DNA of 64,000 bases from Owenia fusiformis. Taxonomy: Eukaryota > Annelida > Polychaeta > Sabellida > Oweniidae. The stretch's first letter is position 1. The number at the start of each line of letters is the position of its first letter. The notes under the pieces were generated by a model, which was not told where the DNA came from, searched no databases, and worked only from the letters and a program-made list of their open reading frames with translations. Made by a program: the position numbers and the translations under genes. This document shows positions 13,401 to 26,830 of this stretch, one piece after another. The stretch is taken from NCBI GenBank assembly GCA_903813345.2, contig CAIIXF020000008.1:6209341-6273340 (forward strand). Reading direction: 5' to 3'.

Positions 13401-16400
13401 TTCAATATAGTGGTAATATGTCCATCCTGTGTGTGGGATTGGTGTATTTCCTAATGTCAGACAATAAAGGTTCAGAATTCTAAACAGAATGAGATATGTA
13501 GCCTTGTGTGGAGAAACTGTTACTATATTTCCACATGATAATATGTATCACAAGCATGAATGAATTGAATTGAATTGAATTTACCTGGTCAATGTATAGT
13601 ATAAGTCAGCAGCTTTTGAATATTATAATCATCTTGCCTACACAAATAGTCATCAGCTTATTGTATTTTTGCTGGAAAAAGTTTGAACCTATTGTTCTTT
13701 TTTCTGTTTTATCGATCAGTACGCTTTGATACTTTCAAACCCCAAAGTGATAAATGAATATATTATATGGAGTGTAGTACCCTATTCTAAATGTGATGAC
13801 TGCCGAGATGAAAGAGGTTGAGAGTCCACAAGGATGTGAATTTGAATAATTGGTTGTTACTACACATTTTATATTTCCATTAAGCAAATTGCCTTACACA
13901 TAGCATCATTCTGTATTATCATTTTGGGATCAACAATTTAGCCTGAATATTTTCTTCTTATTTAATTTCCTTCTTAGAACTGTATGTATCAGCAATATAC
14001 ATGTATATAGCTATTAAATTGTGATGCACTATGTGTGTGGCTATTTAATGGAAATATATGTATGTGGCTATAAAAGTTAATGTGGCTATTTATGTTTCCC
14101 GGTTGCTGCATAGAGGATACAGGTAGGCCTTGTGTCTCTCTGCATCTAGGGGCATGTATCATGATGCGGGTTAAGTTCAGTTATTTAGGGACATGTATCA
14201 TAATTCTGGGTTAAGTTCAGTTATTTAGGGACATGTATCACAATGCTGGGTTAAGTTCAGTTATTTAGGGACATGTATCACAATGCTGGGTTAAGTTCAG
14301 TTATTTAGGGACATGTATCATAATTCTGGGTTAAGTTCAGTTATTTAGGGACATGTATCACAATGCTGGGTTAAGTTCAGTTATTTAGGGACATGTATCA
14401 CAATGCTGGGTTAAGTTCAGTTATTTAGGGACATGTATCATAATTCTGGGTTAAGTTCAGTTATTTAGGGACATGTATCACAATGCTGGGTTAAGTTCAG
14501 TTATTTAGGGACATGTATCACAATGCTGGGTTAAGTTCAGTTATTTAGGGACATGTATCATAATTCTGGGTTAAGTTCAGTTATTCAGGGGCATGTATCA
14601 CAATGCTTGGTTAAGTTCAGTTATTTAGGGACATGTATCATAATTCTGGGTTAAGTTCAGTTATTTAGGGACATGTATCACAATGCTGGGTTAAGTTCAG
14701 TTATTTAGGGACATGTATCATAATTCTGGGTTAAGTTCAGTTATTCAGGGGCATGTATCACAATGCTGGGTTAAGTTCAGTTATTCAGGGGAAGTATCAT
14801 AATGCTGGGCTAAGTTCAGCTATTCAGGGGCATGTTTCACAATATTGAGTTGTTCAGGGGCGTGTATCATAATACGGGGTTAAGTTCAGTTATTCAGGGG
14901 AATGTGTCACAATGCTGGGTTAAGTTCGGTTATTCGGGGGGCATGTATCACAATTTTGGGTGAAGTTCATTTATCCAGGGGCATGTATCACAATGCTGGG
15001 CTAAGTTCAGTTATTCAGGGCCATGTATCATAATGCTGGGTTAAGTTCAGTTATTTAGGGACATGTATCATAATTCTGGGTTAAGTTCAGTTATTCAGGG
15101 GCATGTATCACAATGCTGGGTTAAGTTCATTTATTCATGGGCATGTATCACAATGCTGGGCTAAGTTCATTTATTCAGGGGCATGTATCATAATGCTGGG
15201 TTAAGTTCAGTTATTCAGGGGCATGTATCATAATGCTGGGTTAAGTTCAGTTATTCAGGGGCATGTATCATAATGCTGGGCTAAGTTCAGTTATTCAGTG
15301 CCATGTATCATAATGCTGGGTTAAGTTCAGTTATTCAGGGCCATGTATCACAATGCTGGGTTAAGTTGACTTATTCAGGGGCATGTATCATAATGCTGGG
15401 TTAAGTTCAGTTATTCAGGGCCATGTATCATAATGCTGGGTTAAGTTCAGTTATTCAGGGCCATGTATCACAATGCTGGGTCAAGTTGACTTATTCAGGG
15501 GCATGTATCATAATGCTGGGTTAAGTTCAGTTATTCAGGGGCATGTGTCATAATGCTGGGTTAAGTTCATTTAACCAGGGGGAAGTATCATAATGCTGGG
15601 TTAAGTTCATTTATTCAGGGGCATGTATCATAATGCTGGGCTAAGTTCACTTATTCTGTATCACAATGCTGGGTTAAGTTCAGTTATTCAGGGCCATGTA
15701 TCATAATGCTGGGTTAAGTTCAGTTATTCAGGGCCATGTATCACAATGCTGGGTTAAGTTGACTTATTCAGGGGCATGTATCATAATGCTGGGTTAAGTT
15801 CAGTTATTCAGGGGCATGTGTCATAATGCTGGGTTAAGTTCATTTAACCAGGGGGAAGTATCATAATGCTGGGTTAAGTTCATTTATTCAGGGGCATGTA
15901 TCATAATGCTGGGCTAAGTTCATTTATTCAGGGGCATGAATAACAATGCTGGGTTGATGCTGTGTATTTTTTTAGTTGTTGGTTTCCTTGGTTCTTGTTG
16001 AAAATTTTATCTTTGTAAATGAATACTTGTATTATAACATAGTGCAATCCCTGAAATTGAATATAATCGATAGGTGCTTATTGTTATATTTATTTGCCAT
16101 TTTGTTTGATCATTGAAACCATCTGCCCGGAATGGCTTCATCATATTTATTTAATCAAGCTTTAGTCTTTTGAAATTGTTTACTAAGATATACCTCATTA
16201 AATATATATTTTGGAATTATTTGGTAATTTGTGAACATTTGTGTTTATAATATACCCCCTCCACTTCAGGGTCCCTTCAACCAATAAAGGATTTTGTTCA
16301 TGATATCAGATGTCCTTTCGGGTGGAGGTGGTGTACATGATGCATGGCTTTGTTGGTTATTTTCACTTTATCTATGTTATTGCAGATCGATATTTAAGAT

Positions 16401-19400
16401 TAATTATTGACTTATTTTGAATGTGGTACAACTTGTTTAAAAGATTTAAATGTACTGATATTTTTATGCAAAAATCATTTAATATTTATTTTAAAAATTC
16501 TTTTTTTGTTGTTGTAATATTACTTGTCTTCTTGTATATCAGTATGGAGAAGGAGTTTCTGTATATTTTTTTTGTTCTTAACTTTTCAATTAATGTGACG
16601 TACACATCTCGCATTCTAAGCTTTTACTATTGCTATTTCTTGAGGATTATTCCATGCTTTTAGTTGTCTATGTATATAGAATCTATTTGTATAGAATCTA
16701 AATATATATTTTATAATTTGCAGGCCTGCGTGAGTTATCACTGAGTGGTCTGAATGAGCTATTAGAAGAACTGGAGGCATATATAAAAGATTACTCAGAG
16801 ACTCTAATACAGGTATGTGTTAAGTCTTCATTAAGGGACTTATGTCTTCATTATGGGACTTATGTCTTCATTAAGGGACATCTACAATGTCACGGGTGAT
16901 TGGGTCACTCGTGTATGATTTGTAATTTTACAAGTATAAAATAAAATCTTGATAAAGGTACAATTTATGTATATTTTTGAAATGAAATTTTTTCCAACCA
17001 AGCGAAGCTTTATCCAGTACTAAAAACTTTAACAGGAATTATCCTACTTATAACTTTCAGAGGTATACCACTCATAGACCATAGTTTAGAATAGCCATTA
17101 ATAATGTCGACTCTATTTTGAGTTTGTATGTTCATGCACCTTTTATTGGAATCTACCCTGGCTTTTGATGATTTTCCTATTTCATCATTTTTTATTACAT
17201 GCACAAATTGAGATGAAAATTAAACCTCAATTCACAAAGACTGTAAGATTGGCAACAATAATGCATGCAATAGAAATGAAATAAAGAAGCAATTATTTGT
17301 AGATTCTATCATTACTCTCGGCTTGAATACCATCTAACATGCCATCAAGGAAGAATTCAAATGTAATTGCTCGCTATAGAAACCAAAAGTAGTTCCATAA
17401 TTTAGCCCACACATGGAATGATTAAAAGTTCATCAATAGTCGTATTCTTCACTTGAGTAATGTATGATTTATTTTGATATCTTTGGTTGTCTAATTCTCT
17501 TAGAAAACTTGCAGTCTGTCAGTAATTAGCAATTATAATTATTATGAATGATGAGTAATCAGGTTTTTTATGGCACCACCACAAGTGCTATGGTTTCAGG
17601 TGTTTGGTGGTTGGTGTTTGGTTTCTGTAACAAATGGCAGGTAGTGACATTTTGTATATTAATGTGTTGTTTACTCTATGTTATTATGCTCCCCTCTATT
17701 ATTTCCTAAAACTTGAAATATAATGCCTCAAAAAATAAAGAAAAAGAGGTTCAGGGATCTCTATTGGACCCCCCCCCCCCTATTAGATGCCCCTTAAGTG
17801 AGGGACTCCTATTATATCCCCCATCTTGTATGGCTAACTATGGCTAATCTATCTGTTGCATATTAACTGTGTTATGTTTGCCTAGTTTTATATTGGAACA
17901 TAAATTCTTATGAGATTGCTTTATAAACACTGGAACGGCAGACTGTGTTACAGTAACAGAGGCAGACATCTCTCCGCATTAATCTTTGTATAATGGTTCT
18001 ATCCCAAATCAATGTCAGTGTCTTCTTAATTGAAAAATTCCAACTTGACGTTGATTTTCACGCCTTGGCTGGGAGGCATATATATTGAAGGGCCTACTAA
18101 TAATGTAATAGTTTGTCCAAAAAATCAATGATATAAATACATCATGTTTCATTGAATTGATAGAATCAACATTCTTTGTTAGGATTAATGATCGCAACAT
18201 CATTATGCGGCTAATCAATTGTAACTTCACACTTCCATTCTTTTGTACATGAGTAAATTTATTTTTGGAAATATCGATGGAGCTTCCTGTTTTTAATTCT
18301 CGAGGGGTGATATATTTCATGTGAAGGCTTTCCTGGATGCATGGAATCAAGTAAAACTTACCATTTTAAGCAAAGCAATGGTATTGTAGCACTGAAAATG
18401 AAATTTCGAGACAGAATTCAATTCTATTGATATTTTATGATTGAATCCATATGTGTTCAGCTTATGCTGTAATTTTTGCCAAAATTTATTAGAGGATAAT
18501 TTATTCTGAACGTAAAAATTAGATTTGTGTTTGTTTATCTGGGTTCGTTTTTGACAAACTGACTTAGGATTAAACTAATAATATTGTAAGGAACTAGGTG
18601 GTGACATTTTGTCATGTTAATGCTTTGTTTTATGATACTCCCCTCCATAATTCCACATACATTAGGCTTCCTAAAACTTGAGATATAAGGCCTCTAAAAT
18701 AAATTAAAAGAAGTTCCCTTTGCACCCCCTCCCCCATTGGTCCCCCTTATGTGAGGGACCCCTTTTATTGTTTAGAATTTCAGATATATCGTACAGTGAC
18801 TCATTAGCGTCTTCAAATAGTTTTGGAAAATTGTCTTTGAGAATTGAGGGAGTTTATTGAGGAAATAATTGGCTTCTTTTATTTAATTTTCCTAGATTTA
18901 TTGAATCAATATACAGTTTCAGGACAATAAGAGTTGACAACCAGATGCCTTTACATAAAATGAACTCATTTGGTTCACACAAAGACATATCAAACCCACT
19001 TACAGAAAACAGAATTAAGTTTTTGCTATTTGGAAAAATTAGCCTTGAAATTGTTTTCAGTCCCCATGGCTATGATAATGATAATAATATAGTATTGTAT
19101 AGTAAAGGGAATTCTAAAACATTTTGTTGTTAAAAACAGTAAAATTGACCTTTTGGTCCTTAAGAAATAGTTTTGTGAATGGATGAAGTAAATAAACTAC
19201 TTAAGATTTGAATATTCATTATTTTGGAGCTAGCACCTGGTTGCCATGGTAAATGTTGAGACACCACAAATAAATAAATTCATGACACACCCCATGTTTT
19301 TCAGGAGCTTGCTCTACGGGACGAGTTGGAATATGAGAAAGAATTGAAGAACACGTTTATATCACTGTTGTTGAGTATACAGAAGAAAAGACGTGAAAGT

Positions 19401-21254
19401 CAGATGGATAAGAAAAAAATCAACAACAACAAACGTAAAGGTGCCAATGACTCGAACACTGTGAGTATAGTATTGAATCAAAACAAATGGTCATTATTTT
19501 ATACAATAAATAAGTATCAGTGATCTCCCCAGCATTAAAGCAAGTAGGCACTGCACCCACCTGATATTTTAGAAACAGACTTACACCCACCTGAAAATCT
19601 ATTTGCACCAACTTGAAAATGAGAAAATTCATGAAAATAAGCCACATTTTGACCTAATTTGGTTTAAAGTGTGAGATTCAGAATTTTGCACCCACTTGAG
19701 ATAAAATCCTGAGGAGATCATTGAGTATTCTACTACATGTATATTTATATTTTATTGTACAATGAATCATTCCTACCTATCTCTAATGTTTATAATTTTC
19801 TTAGAATACATGTATACTCGATAGTCTTTATTGTGTATGTCTAATGAGCCAAATTTTGTCAAATTTGCACTGAAAATAAACAATGTGCAGATTTATTCTA
19901 TGTACTTTTTGTCTGTAACAAACATAGCAAAACTAGCATAACATTATATCGTTTTACATATTATTTGATTAACATTGTTTCAGTACTTGACTACTGTCAT
20001 CCCTTACCATGCCAACCAAGGCACTCCATCGAGCCACCAATTACAAGTCTACATCAAAAGTAAGTACATATATTGTCGATATAATGCACAAATATATACA
20101 TATATGATCTGTAAAATGTTTTAATTTTATCTGCACATCATTGATACAAATTATGATTTTTGTGAAAGGCAAAAATTGACAACAGTGGATCTTTAAGTGT
20201 TTTCATTTAACTCATTCACTTCTTGTATTTAGCTTATTATGCCACCATCAGAAGCGCCGACATATTGTTGTAGTCTCAAATTTTTTGTGGCCAGTGTTTG
20301 GTGTCTGTAACATTGTTCAGAGTCTGAAACAACATTAAGCATTCGGTGTCTAACAAATGGCAGGTGGTGACATTTTGAATATTAATGCCTTGTTCACTTC
20401 TTGTATTAAGCTCATTCACATGAGAGACCTTAATGTCTGTATGGCTTACAGGTGTCAAATGCTAACCTTGAGAGAAAACATAATATTGGAAATTCAACTT
20501 ACATGATAATGTTAATCAATCAATAATAAAAAGTGATAATTGTCTTGTTGCTCCAGTTCTGAAAGCCATCAATGAAGACAGTGCTGCAGTCCCTGGACTC
20601 CTGACAGACTACATTCTGAAAGGTGAGTATATTTGACGAAAACATATACAGGGTGTCAAATAAATACATTTCCCTCCTTATTTTCAAAAGTACATGTATG
20701 AACTTTTGTACATTTTTTCTTTGAGAGTATTTAGTTGTTATAGAGAATAGCAAGTTTCATGCCCATTTCTTACTGAGAACTTAATTTTTATCAGTTTTTT
20801 AATAGTCAGTGGGACCATCATCATTTGTACAAATAATAATGATGCCATTATAATAACAACTAGCCTGCTTCAACTAATACAGATGATTTGCTACCACTTT
20901 GAACATGCATGTATGTCTAATATTTTCCCATTTGAGCAACATGTAAAAACCTTCCCTGTGCAAGGGTAATGCTCGATGTTTGTTGACCAAAAAGATGGCA
21001 TATCATCAATGGTACATCAAATCCATTGCTCTCTTCTGATAGGTTTATAAATATGTATGTAACCGGGTGTTGAAAATGTGAAATAAAGTGAGAATTCTTC
21101 ATATTGTATTATATAGAAAATCAGAAAATCCAGAATTTTGTTTTAAGTTTCTTAAGAAATTAGATGTAATGAAGACCAATTAACCAGTTTTTTATTGAAT
21201 CAAATATATGAATTAATTTTCTTTTCTCATGTTTCAGTTCTCTGCCCCACATAA
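7466..21254 (+). CDS. FEZ1: FEZ/unc-76 family kinesin adaptor, C-terminal seven exons (5' end not found)
   Basis: Exons: 7466-7627, 13001-13127, 16724-16812, 19305-19460, 19984-20059, 20557-20622 and 21238-21254. They join in frame to 230 codons plus stop. Order of parts: an acidic stretch (GGDSSDEEELQQAFD); the FEZ box FTAEDVINEIEGMME; a coiled coil from LNELLEELEAYIKDYSETL through ALRDELEYEKELKNTF; a basic KKRRESQMDKKKINNNKRK segment; YLTTVIPY; and the family ending LLTDYILKVLCPT. FEZ proteins bind kinesin-1 and cargo adaptors and act in axonal transport and fasciculation (family knowledge). Human FEZ1 is about 390 residues, so roughly the N-terminal 150 are missing. They lie outside the window or in exons I could not recognise upstream; in either case the globin gene may sit inside a FEZ intron. 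FEZ1 and FEZ2 cannot be told apart; the symbol names the family. Confidence 0.92.
7636..8025. repeat. G-run minisatellite, about 7 units of roughly 50-56 bp
   Basis: The unit is a GGGG run of 7-12 followed by CACTCCCATATATTGGTTAT and ending ATGGTGCTAAAGTG. A degenerate first unit begins about 9 bp past the donor of FEZ exon 7466-7627. Runs of G on the FEZ sense strand could form G-quadruplexes in the pre-mRNA. Between 8026 and 8140 follow three diverged copies of a different AT-rich unit containing GGGTCCCATTTTGA. Confidence 0.92.
8148..9152 (+). mobile_element. 5'-truncated non-LTR retrotransposon 3' end (LINE)
   Basis: An open frame of about 282 codons (8148-8996) has the look of the region after the reverse transcriptase of jockey/CR1/L2-like LINEs. 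It includes a CLFC...HRLFVC zinc-binding motif (C-x2-C-x9-H-x4-C). No reverse-transcriptase or endonuclease domain is present upstream, so the copy is 5' truncated. The unit ends in an A-rich tail (about 9105-9150), the usual LINE 3' end. It lies in sense orientation in the FEZ intron between exons 7466-7627 and 13001-13127. The ORF is still open, which suggests a fairly recent insertion. The left border is not defined. Confidence 0.8.
12005..12142. repeat. Dispersed GTGAACACC foldback repeat, third copy
   Basis: Begins CTGTAAAACCTGTATTAGTG and ends CACAGGTTTTACTGCA, sharing the CTCTACTGACTTCAGTA phrase with the other copies. It lies in a FEZ intron, upstream of the 85-bp tandem repeat. Confidence 0.72.
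12187..12415. repeat. Tandem repeat of about 85 bp, 2.7 copies
   Basis: Each unit contains GATGATGTCAGTCTCATTTA, AAGGGTAATTC and CAATATACACATGTTTTACT. The unit end resembles the ACAGGTTTTACTG end of the dispersed GTGAACACC family, so it may be a multiplied terminal part of that element. It lies in a FEZ intron. Confidence 0.85.
12761..12917. mobile_element. TA-flanked mini-element with CAGGGTG ends, 157 bp
   Basis: Left CAGGGTGATCATTAAGTTCT and right AGAACTTAGTGATCACCCTG are inverted repeats, with TA on each side (12759-12760 and 12918-12919). The arms pair over most of the element. It lies in the FEZ intron, 83 bp before exon 13001-13127. The CAGGGTG terminus links it to the mariner-like element at 45739-46700. 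Confidence 0.85.
14151..15955. repeat. 40-bp minisatellite, about 45 copies
   Basis: The unit is TTAAGTTCAGTTATTTAGGG followed by ACATGTATCACAATGCTGGG. The first part (about 14200-14580) has a 120-bp higher-order period of three variants; the later part has GGGGCATG variants, and a block of roughly 270 bp near 15490-15650 is repeated near 15760-15930. It lies in the FEZ intron between exons 13001-13127 and 16724-16812. Confidence 0.97.
19518..19722. repeat. Dispersed repeat, about 205 bp (copy 2)
   Basis: Matches 2508-2715 along its length (CAGTGATCTCCCCAGCATTA; GAATTTTGCACCCACTTGAG). It starts 58 bp past the donor of FEZ exon 19305-19460. Confidence 0.8.
20236..20412. repeat. Dispersed CAAATGGCAGGTGGTGACA repeat
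   Basis: Contains TTTTTTGTGGCCAGTGTTTG, GTGTCTGTAAC and CAAATGGCAGGTGGTGACAT. Related copies: 17565-17670, about 18590-18640, 25928-26060 and, inverted, 48355-48483. The family probably reflects one MITE or SINE type; exact ends were not found. Confidence 0.7.
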
Positions 21255-22844
21255 TAGCCATACTTACTACCCAACCTCCGGAGAAGTGCAATCTAATTTA
21301 TTTCTAAACAACTTGTATACTGACTGTACAGGACGTCCCAGTTGCCATGGATATTAGGAATGTGCAAATATGATGGAAGAACTTCTGCATAATTTGGATA
21401 TTTATTACGAATCACGCTTGTTTGACACTTGTAGTGTTGTAGGATGGAATCGGAATCATATATCTTGGAAAGAAACTCAGAAAAGGAACACAGTGCACAG
21501 AACAGAACAAAGATGTCTCTGACTAACAGATGGATATATTTATTATTAGATTGATAATATGGGAGTTATTTGTATTACCCACAATGCACCACTGGTGCTT
21601 TTGGATGGAGAAGGCTACATAAAGTATGTTATATTGAACTGCGGAATATGGATATGACAATTCCTATTTCATATATTGAAATATACAGTTAACAGAAGAG
21701 GTATGGATATCCCATGATTCTCTATCAGGACTTGAGGAAAAGAACAGAGAAAGAACAGGATAAGTTTTTTGGATAATGTAGAATATCTATAACGCAATAT
21801 AATCTGCTTTTGCTTTTTGATAGTGGCAATATACTGCAACTTACATATATAGATCAAAATCTGGCGATTGAGGCAAGTTATTGGCAATCATGGTCTTAAA
21901 AGATTTACAGCATATAGCACATAGTAATTGTCTCAGTGTATTTATATACTAACAAGCTGTATTGTATAGCTATATCCTCACATAGCTGGCTTTGTAATAG
22001 TGATACATTGCTCTGGCAACACCTTATTTGATGTCAGGTCATAGTGCATCAATGCTGTATTGCTAGCAAGCTGTTCCTCTAGAAATAGCTATTTGATGTC
22101 CGGTCATAATGTGTCAGTGCTGTACCTCTAGAAAAAGCTATGATGTTAGCTCATATTGCGTCAATGCTTATTTCTAGAAACTGCTTGATGTCAGATCATA
22201 AACAGGGTAGACATTAGTGTGAGATTTGTATGTCTTAAAAAATAAGATGAGTCTTACCAATCGTACAAAAAACATTCTGTATGTTAATATGTGGTCTAAT
22301 GATTAATCATTACTAAAGTGTTTTTCCATGCCATAGGTCCTCAAATAGAATGATTCCACTCACTTAGAAAAAGTTTTGTTAACCTTCACAAAACAAAATA
22401 ATCACTTAAGCTAAATGAAATGTCTTTTATCATTATAACTATTTTGGAACAATTTATAATGGAAAACAGAAAACGCATGCATGTTGTGTGACTTTTCTGT
22501 TACTAATGTCACTTGTGGGTTCAAAACTACACATTGTTTTTTATAGAGTCTCAACCAGACTAGGACGATTTTGTACATAGTGCTAATTGTACTGATATAT
22601 GCATATGTTTAGCATGACAATTTGTTGATAGATATGACATAGTCACTTTAAGAGAAAATTATTCGTATCAGAATCAGTGTTTACATAGTTTTATTCTGTT
22701 TTAGCCAATCTTTATGGGTTTTCACTGTAGTTTGAGTGCTTGTTGCAGCTATTATTCAAAATTGACGACCGCTTATAGTCATATAATGGTTGTATGAGTC
22801 AAAATATGGCAGGGAGAAGCAGTCAAAATATGGAAAAAACACTG

Positions 22845-23010
22845 GCCAGGGCCGTAGCCAGCTTTTGCCAAGTTCACTCTCTAAAAATTTCTAGGGGGTT
22901 CACATTTTACAATTTTGCCCCAAAAATGGCCAAAATCATTTGAAAAGTGCGTGGAATAGTTAAAAACTGCATGATTTTGACATGATGTTTGGCCAGGGGG
23001 GTTTGAAATT
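22845..23010. mobile_element. Truncated copy of the GTAGCC-ended MITE family
   Basis: The left end GGGCCGTAGCCAGCTTTTGC and the AAACTGCATGATTTTG interior match the 59521-59726 element; the right end is missing. It lies in the region downstream of FEZ. Confidence 0.65.
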
Positions 23011-23965
23011 AAAATAAAAGTTTGTACATAAATACGAACCAAGCGAAAACCTAAATAACGTTAAGATGAAATGGTGCTTTTGTTGTTTTCAGTAATGCAA
23101 AAAAATAAATGTTGTCAATTCATGAGAAATACTAGTATCCCAAATTAAGAATATATGTGTGTCAAATTTAACAAGTAAAACATTTTACTAAAATTAATGT
23201 AGTCTTCAAGGAACACCAAGTCCAAGAAATGAGATGGAAATACATGTAAAGCACTGTGGAATGTGTGCTTTTTAATTGTGAATGAGTCTGGGATATGAAG
23301 TACAGTATAGTGAAGGAATCATTGATTGGTTTAATATGAAGGCTATTATTGCATTGTGGAAAAACAAATGTGTAAGAAGATATTGAATCATAGAAATATA
23401 CATGAGAAAAATTTTGATAATTCCATTTTGCTTCAGTTGTCTGTTATGTCAAAGATTTGTATTGAAGAATTGCCAACTTTGTAAATCAATCATGAATGTG
23501 TAAGTTTAATTCTTATTATTATATGTACTGCAATACTGGTATTTATGAGCATGTAAACAGCGAATAGATATACCATACGATAGCACGCACACATTGAAAA
23601 GGCATGTGTAAATGCAGATTTACTCGCTTTTTCAAGATTTACGAATAGATGATTCAACATTTGAATCAGAAGTTCAATAGAATAGCAGCACATTTATTTA
23701 GTTGATGTACTTTAGAGCTTTTGATGTATAACGGGGAGAAACATAGAATATATATGGCATGATGCTTCTCTGTCAGAATGAACAGAATATTTAGATTTTG
23801 TTACCAACTTTTGTTGAAACTCAATTTTTTAAACGATGAATATTTAATTTTGTATATTTGTTTTGTAAATATATTTGTATATGAATGCTCTACATATGTA
23901 CATGTACTTATGTTTATATTACGCCATATTTATCATTTGGTCAAGTCAGCTTTGCTAGTGAATGT

Positions 23966-24512
23966 CTCTAATGACTTTCATAATGTCACTAATGACTTTC
24001 ATGATGTCACTAATGACTTTCATAATGTCACTAATGACTTTCATCAGGTTACCCATGACTCTCATGATGTCACTAATGATGTAACTATAACTCATGGTGT
24101 TACTTATTACTCGTACTCATTGCCACCATGATGGTATATGGGTATATTCATTGTATTGTATTGTATTACTCATGACTCTTGGTTCATGATGTTACTTATG
24201 ACTATCATGGTGTTACTAGTGACTGTCATGATGTTACTTACGACTACCATGGTGTTACTAGTGACTGTCATGATGTTACTTGTGACTTTCATGATGTTAC
24301 TTTTAACTATCATGATGTTACTTACGACTACCATGGTGTTACTAGTGACTGTCATGATGTTACTTGTGACTTTCATGATGTTACTTTTAACTATCATGAT
24401 GTTACTTACGACTACCATGGTGTTCCTAGTGACTGTCATGATGTTACTTGTGACTTTCATAATGTTACTTTTAACTATCATGATGTTACTCATAAATATC
24501 ATGGTGTTACAA
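23966..24512. repeat. 21-bp tandem repeats with 84-bp higher-order unit
   Basis: Two blocks: 23966-24085 (units like CTAATGACTTTCATAATGTCA) and 24170-24512 (units like GTGACTGTCATGATGTTACTT). Because 21 is a multiple of three, several frames on both strands stay open (one reads YHDVTYDYHGVTSDCHDVT repeated), but this is a property of the period, not evidence of a gene. It lies downstream of FEZ. Confidence 0.92.
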
Positions 24513-25927
24513 TTGAAATAGACATGGATGTATATTGCAGTCTTACTTGTGCTTGTATCATACCATTATCAAGCAATATATTCTGTATATACATATTTAA
24601 TCAAGCAAGCTGCAGAATTTTTCAGAAGTCCAAACATCCATGTCAACCAGGAGGTCATTTCTCAAGTGCAGCATGATTTTGTGATTCATAAAATCAATCA
24701 TTTTCTCTTGATAAAACACTGCCTTTTGTATACACAGTTACGTTTGTGTGTTTAAACACAATTGCGTTCATGTGTTTATCTATCCTCCGTTTGCAGGGCT
24801 CCAAAATCCAAAATATCTTCTTTCTCCAGATTCTGGACATCTGCTAAGGAGGATAGTGTTTATCTAGGATCCATATAGAAAATGGCCTTCTGGTGAATCA
24901 ATATTATTTCACCAGAATATCATGGGTGAATAACCTGCAATGAAACAGCAAGGTGACCATACCACTTCATTCATTTCATCCTACCATTCATATTTAATTT
25001 CAATTTAGTTAGTATACTTATGTTGGATAATATATGCTTCATCACTGCACCATATACCATTATTTCAACGTATACTACCATTGTAAATACATGTACTATA
25101 ATCACATTAATATATTCTATCATATCTTTAGTGATGTTCATTTGAAGACTCTTTGATACAAAAAAAGGACATTTTGAATGTGTATGAGAAAACCTATAGT
25201 TTTCAAAATTAAATCATGATCTAATTAGTTGAAATAAGTTAACAAGAAGACGGCAAGACGTCTTTTTGAAAGCGAGATAAAAATGAATGAGAGATTTGAA
25301 AGGAAATTGTTTGACTTATATTTGTCCTGAAAACTTGCTTGGACGTTTCTTTTGTAAATAAATCATGCCAAGGAATCTATCTCTAGTCCCTGATTTATAT
25401 CTGAAGATCAAATGTGTTCATATTAATCAATAAACTATATGCATGTAGAAGTATATATCATATGTATGAAACATCATGTATATATGAATTTTTCAGTTCA
25501 GATTATGTTCATAATGGGAAAATATGTTCATAATGGGAAAATATGTCCATAGCAGTGTTGATCTTGTGCAGTATGGGTCTTGTGCCTCAATACAAGCCTT
25601 GCATCTTAGGTAGAATTTAAATACGAGGGCCATTTGTTTGCTTCAATATTTTCTACATTATGAAACTTTTGAACTGGAGAATTTATGTGATTATTTATGT
25701 CAAACATTTTGTGAAAATTTTGTTGTGAAACATTCAGAAACCTCACCACATAGAGGGTATAGTGTAAGGTCATCTTTATACATGATTGTACAATGTACAC
25801 AAAAATAAGGCCAATACTGTTTTCAAATTGGATATAATTGTTGTACAATTCGCATAATAAAAGCTACTGAAAGTAAAAAAATGACTTGTGTTCCCTTAGC
25901 TCTCAGGATATTATTTTTTATATACAG

Positions 25928-26060
25928 TATACAAGTGGCGACATATTGATATAGTTTAGTCTCCAACTTTTTTGTGGACAGTGTTTGGTGTTCAGTGGTC
26001 GGTGTCTGTAATAAATGGCAGGTGGTGCCACTTTGCATGCTAATCCCTTGTTAAATATGC
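25928..26060. repeat. Second copy of the GGCAGGTGGTG repeat
   Basis: Contains CAACTTTTTTGTGGACAGTG, TTTGGTGTTCAGTGG and AATGGCAGGTGGTGCCACTT, matching 20236-20412. It lies downstream of FEZ. Confidence 0.7.
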
Positions 26061-26289
26061 ACCAGGTGTTCTTCAGTGAAAATGTATATAAAAGATTGGA
26101 TAGGATGGCAATCCAATTTCATTTTACTTGGTTTATCCTTAAAGAAAATATTAAAGTTTCTGTTTCTTTACTTAGAATGTTGGGTTATAAAAGAACATGT
26201 ATGTTAACTGCTATTGTTTCAAACCCATTTTATACCCTGGAGAGATTATTTGAAGGCTTTACCATACATAGAATTGTGTAAAGTAAATC

Positions 26290-26830
26290 TAAATATCCGA
26301 ACACCTATCTTATCTGAAAACCTTTCAATTTGAACACTTTTACTGTATCATTTTCGAACCTATAAAAACCTCGAAATGTGAGAAACCTGCCAATCTGACA
26401 AGTTGGACAGTTCCAGTGGCATTCAGATAAGACTTTTACTAATAGATGTCATACAGGTAACACACAAACAAAATTAAACTAGACTGTTATTTATATAAGA
26501 AATAAATTATTATTTGTATCATTTCAACAACTTAGTACATACACTATGATGAGTACATAAAGACCACACTGATAGATAAATGACAAGCTGATTGTACATG
26601 TAAGTAGCATATTAACAGCAATTAACATAGAAAATGCAATGCAGTACAATTACAGTAATACCTGTATATCTGAAACCTCTGTAATCCAAACACCTCCCAG
26701 TATGAACACTGTCTTGGTGGTCCCACTTTTATAATCTTTCATCAAGTCCCATTGAAACCTTGACATGTGAATACCTGCTGAGCTCAACTCTTGGATTGTC
26801 CCAGTGGCATTTGAATTAGACAGCTTTTAA
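26290..26830. repeat. Two neighbouring copies of a CAGTAATACCTG / GAACAC repeat
   Basis: Copies at about 26290-26440 and 26655-26830 share AAACCT...GAACACT phrases and a CCAGTGGCATT near the end. They resemble the region 30372-30475 in ERO1 intron 14. They look like old foldback elements; borders are not clear. Confidence 0.55.

Noticed and set aside
14151-15955. CRISPR-like regular array
   Set aside because: Units are contiguous 40-bp repeats without unique spacers, in an animal intron; a minisatellite.
18015-18350. 111-codon open frame on -
   Set aside because: No domain, low-complexity chance frame in a FEZ intron.
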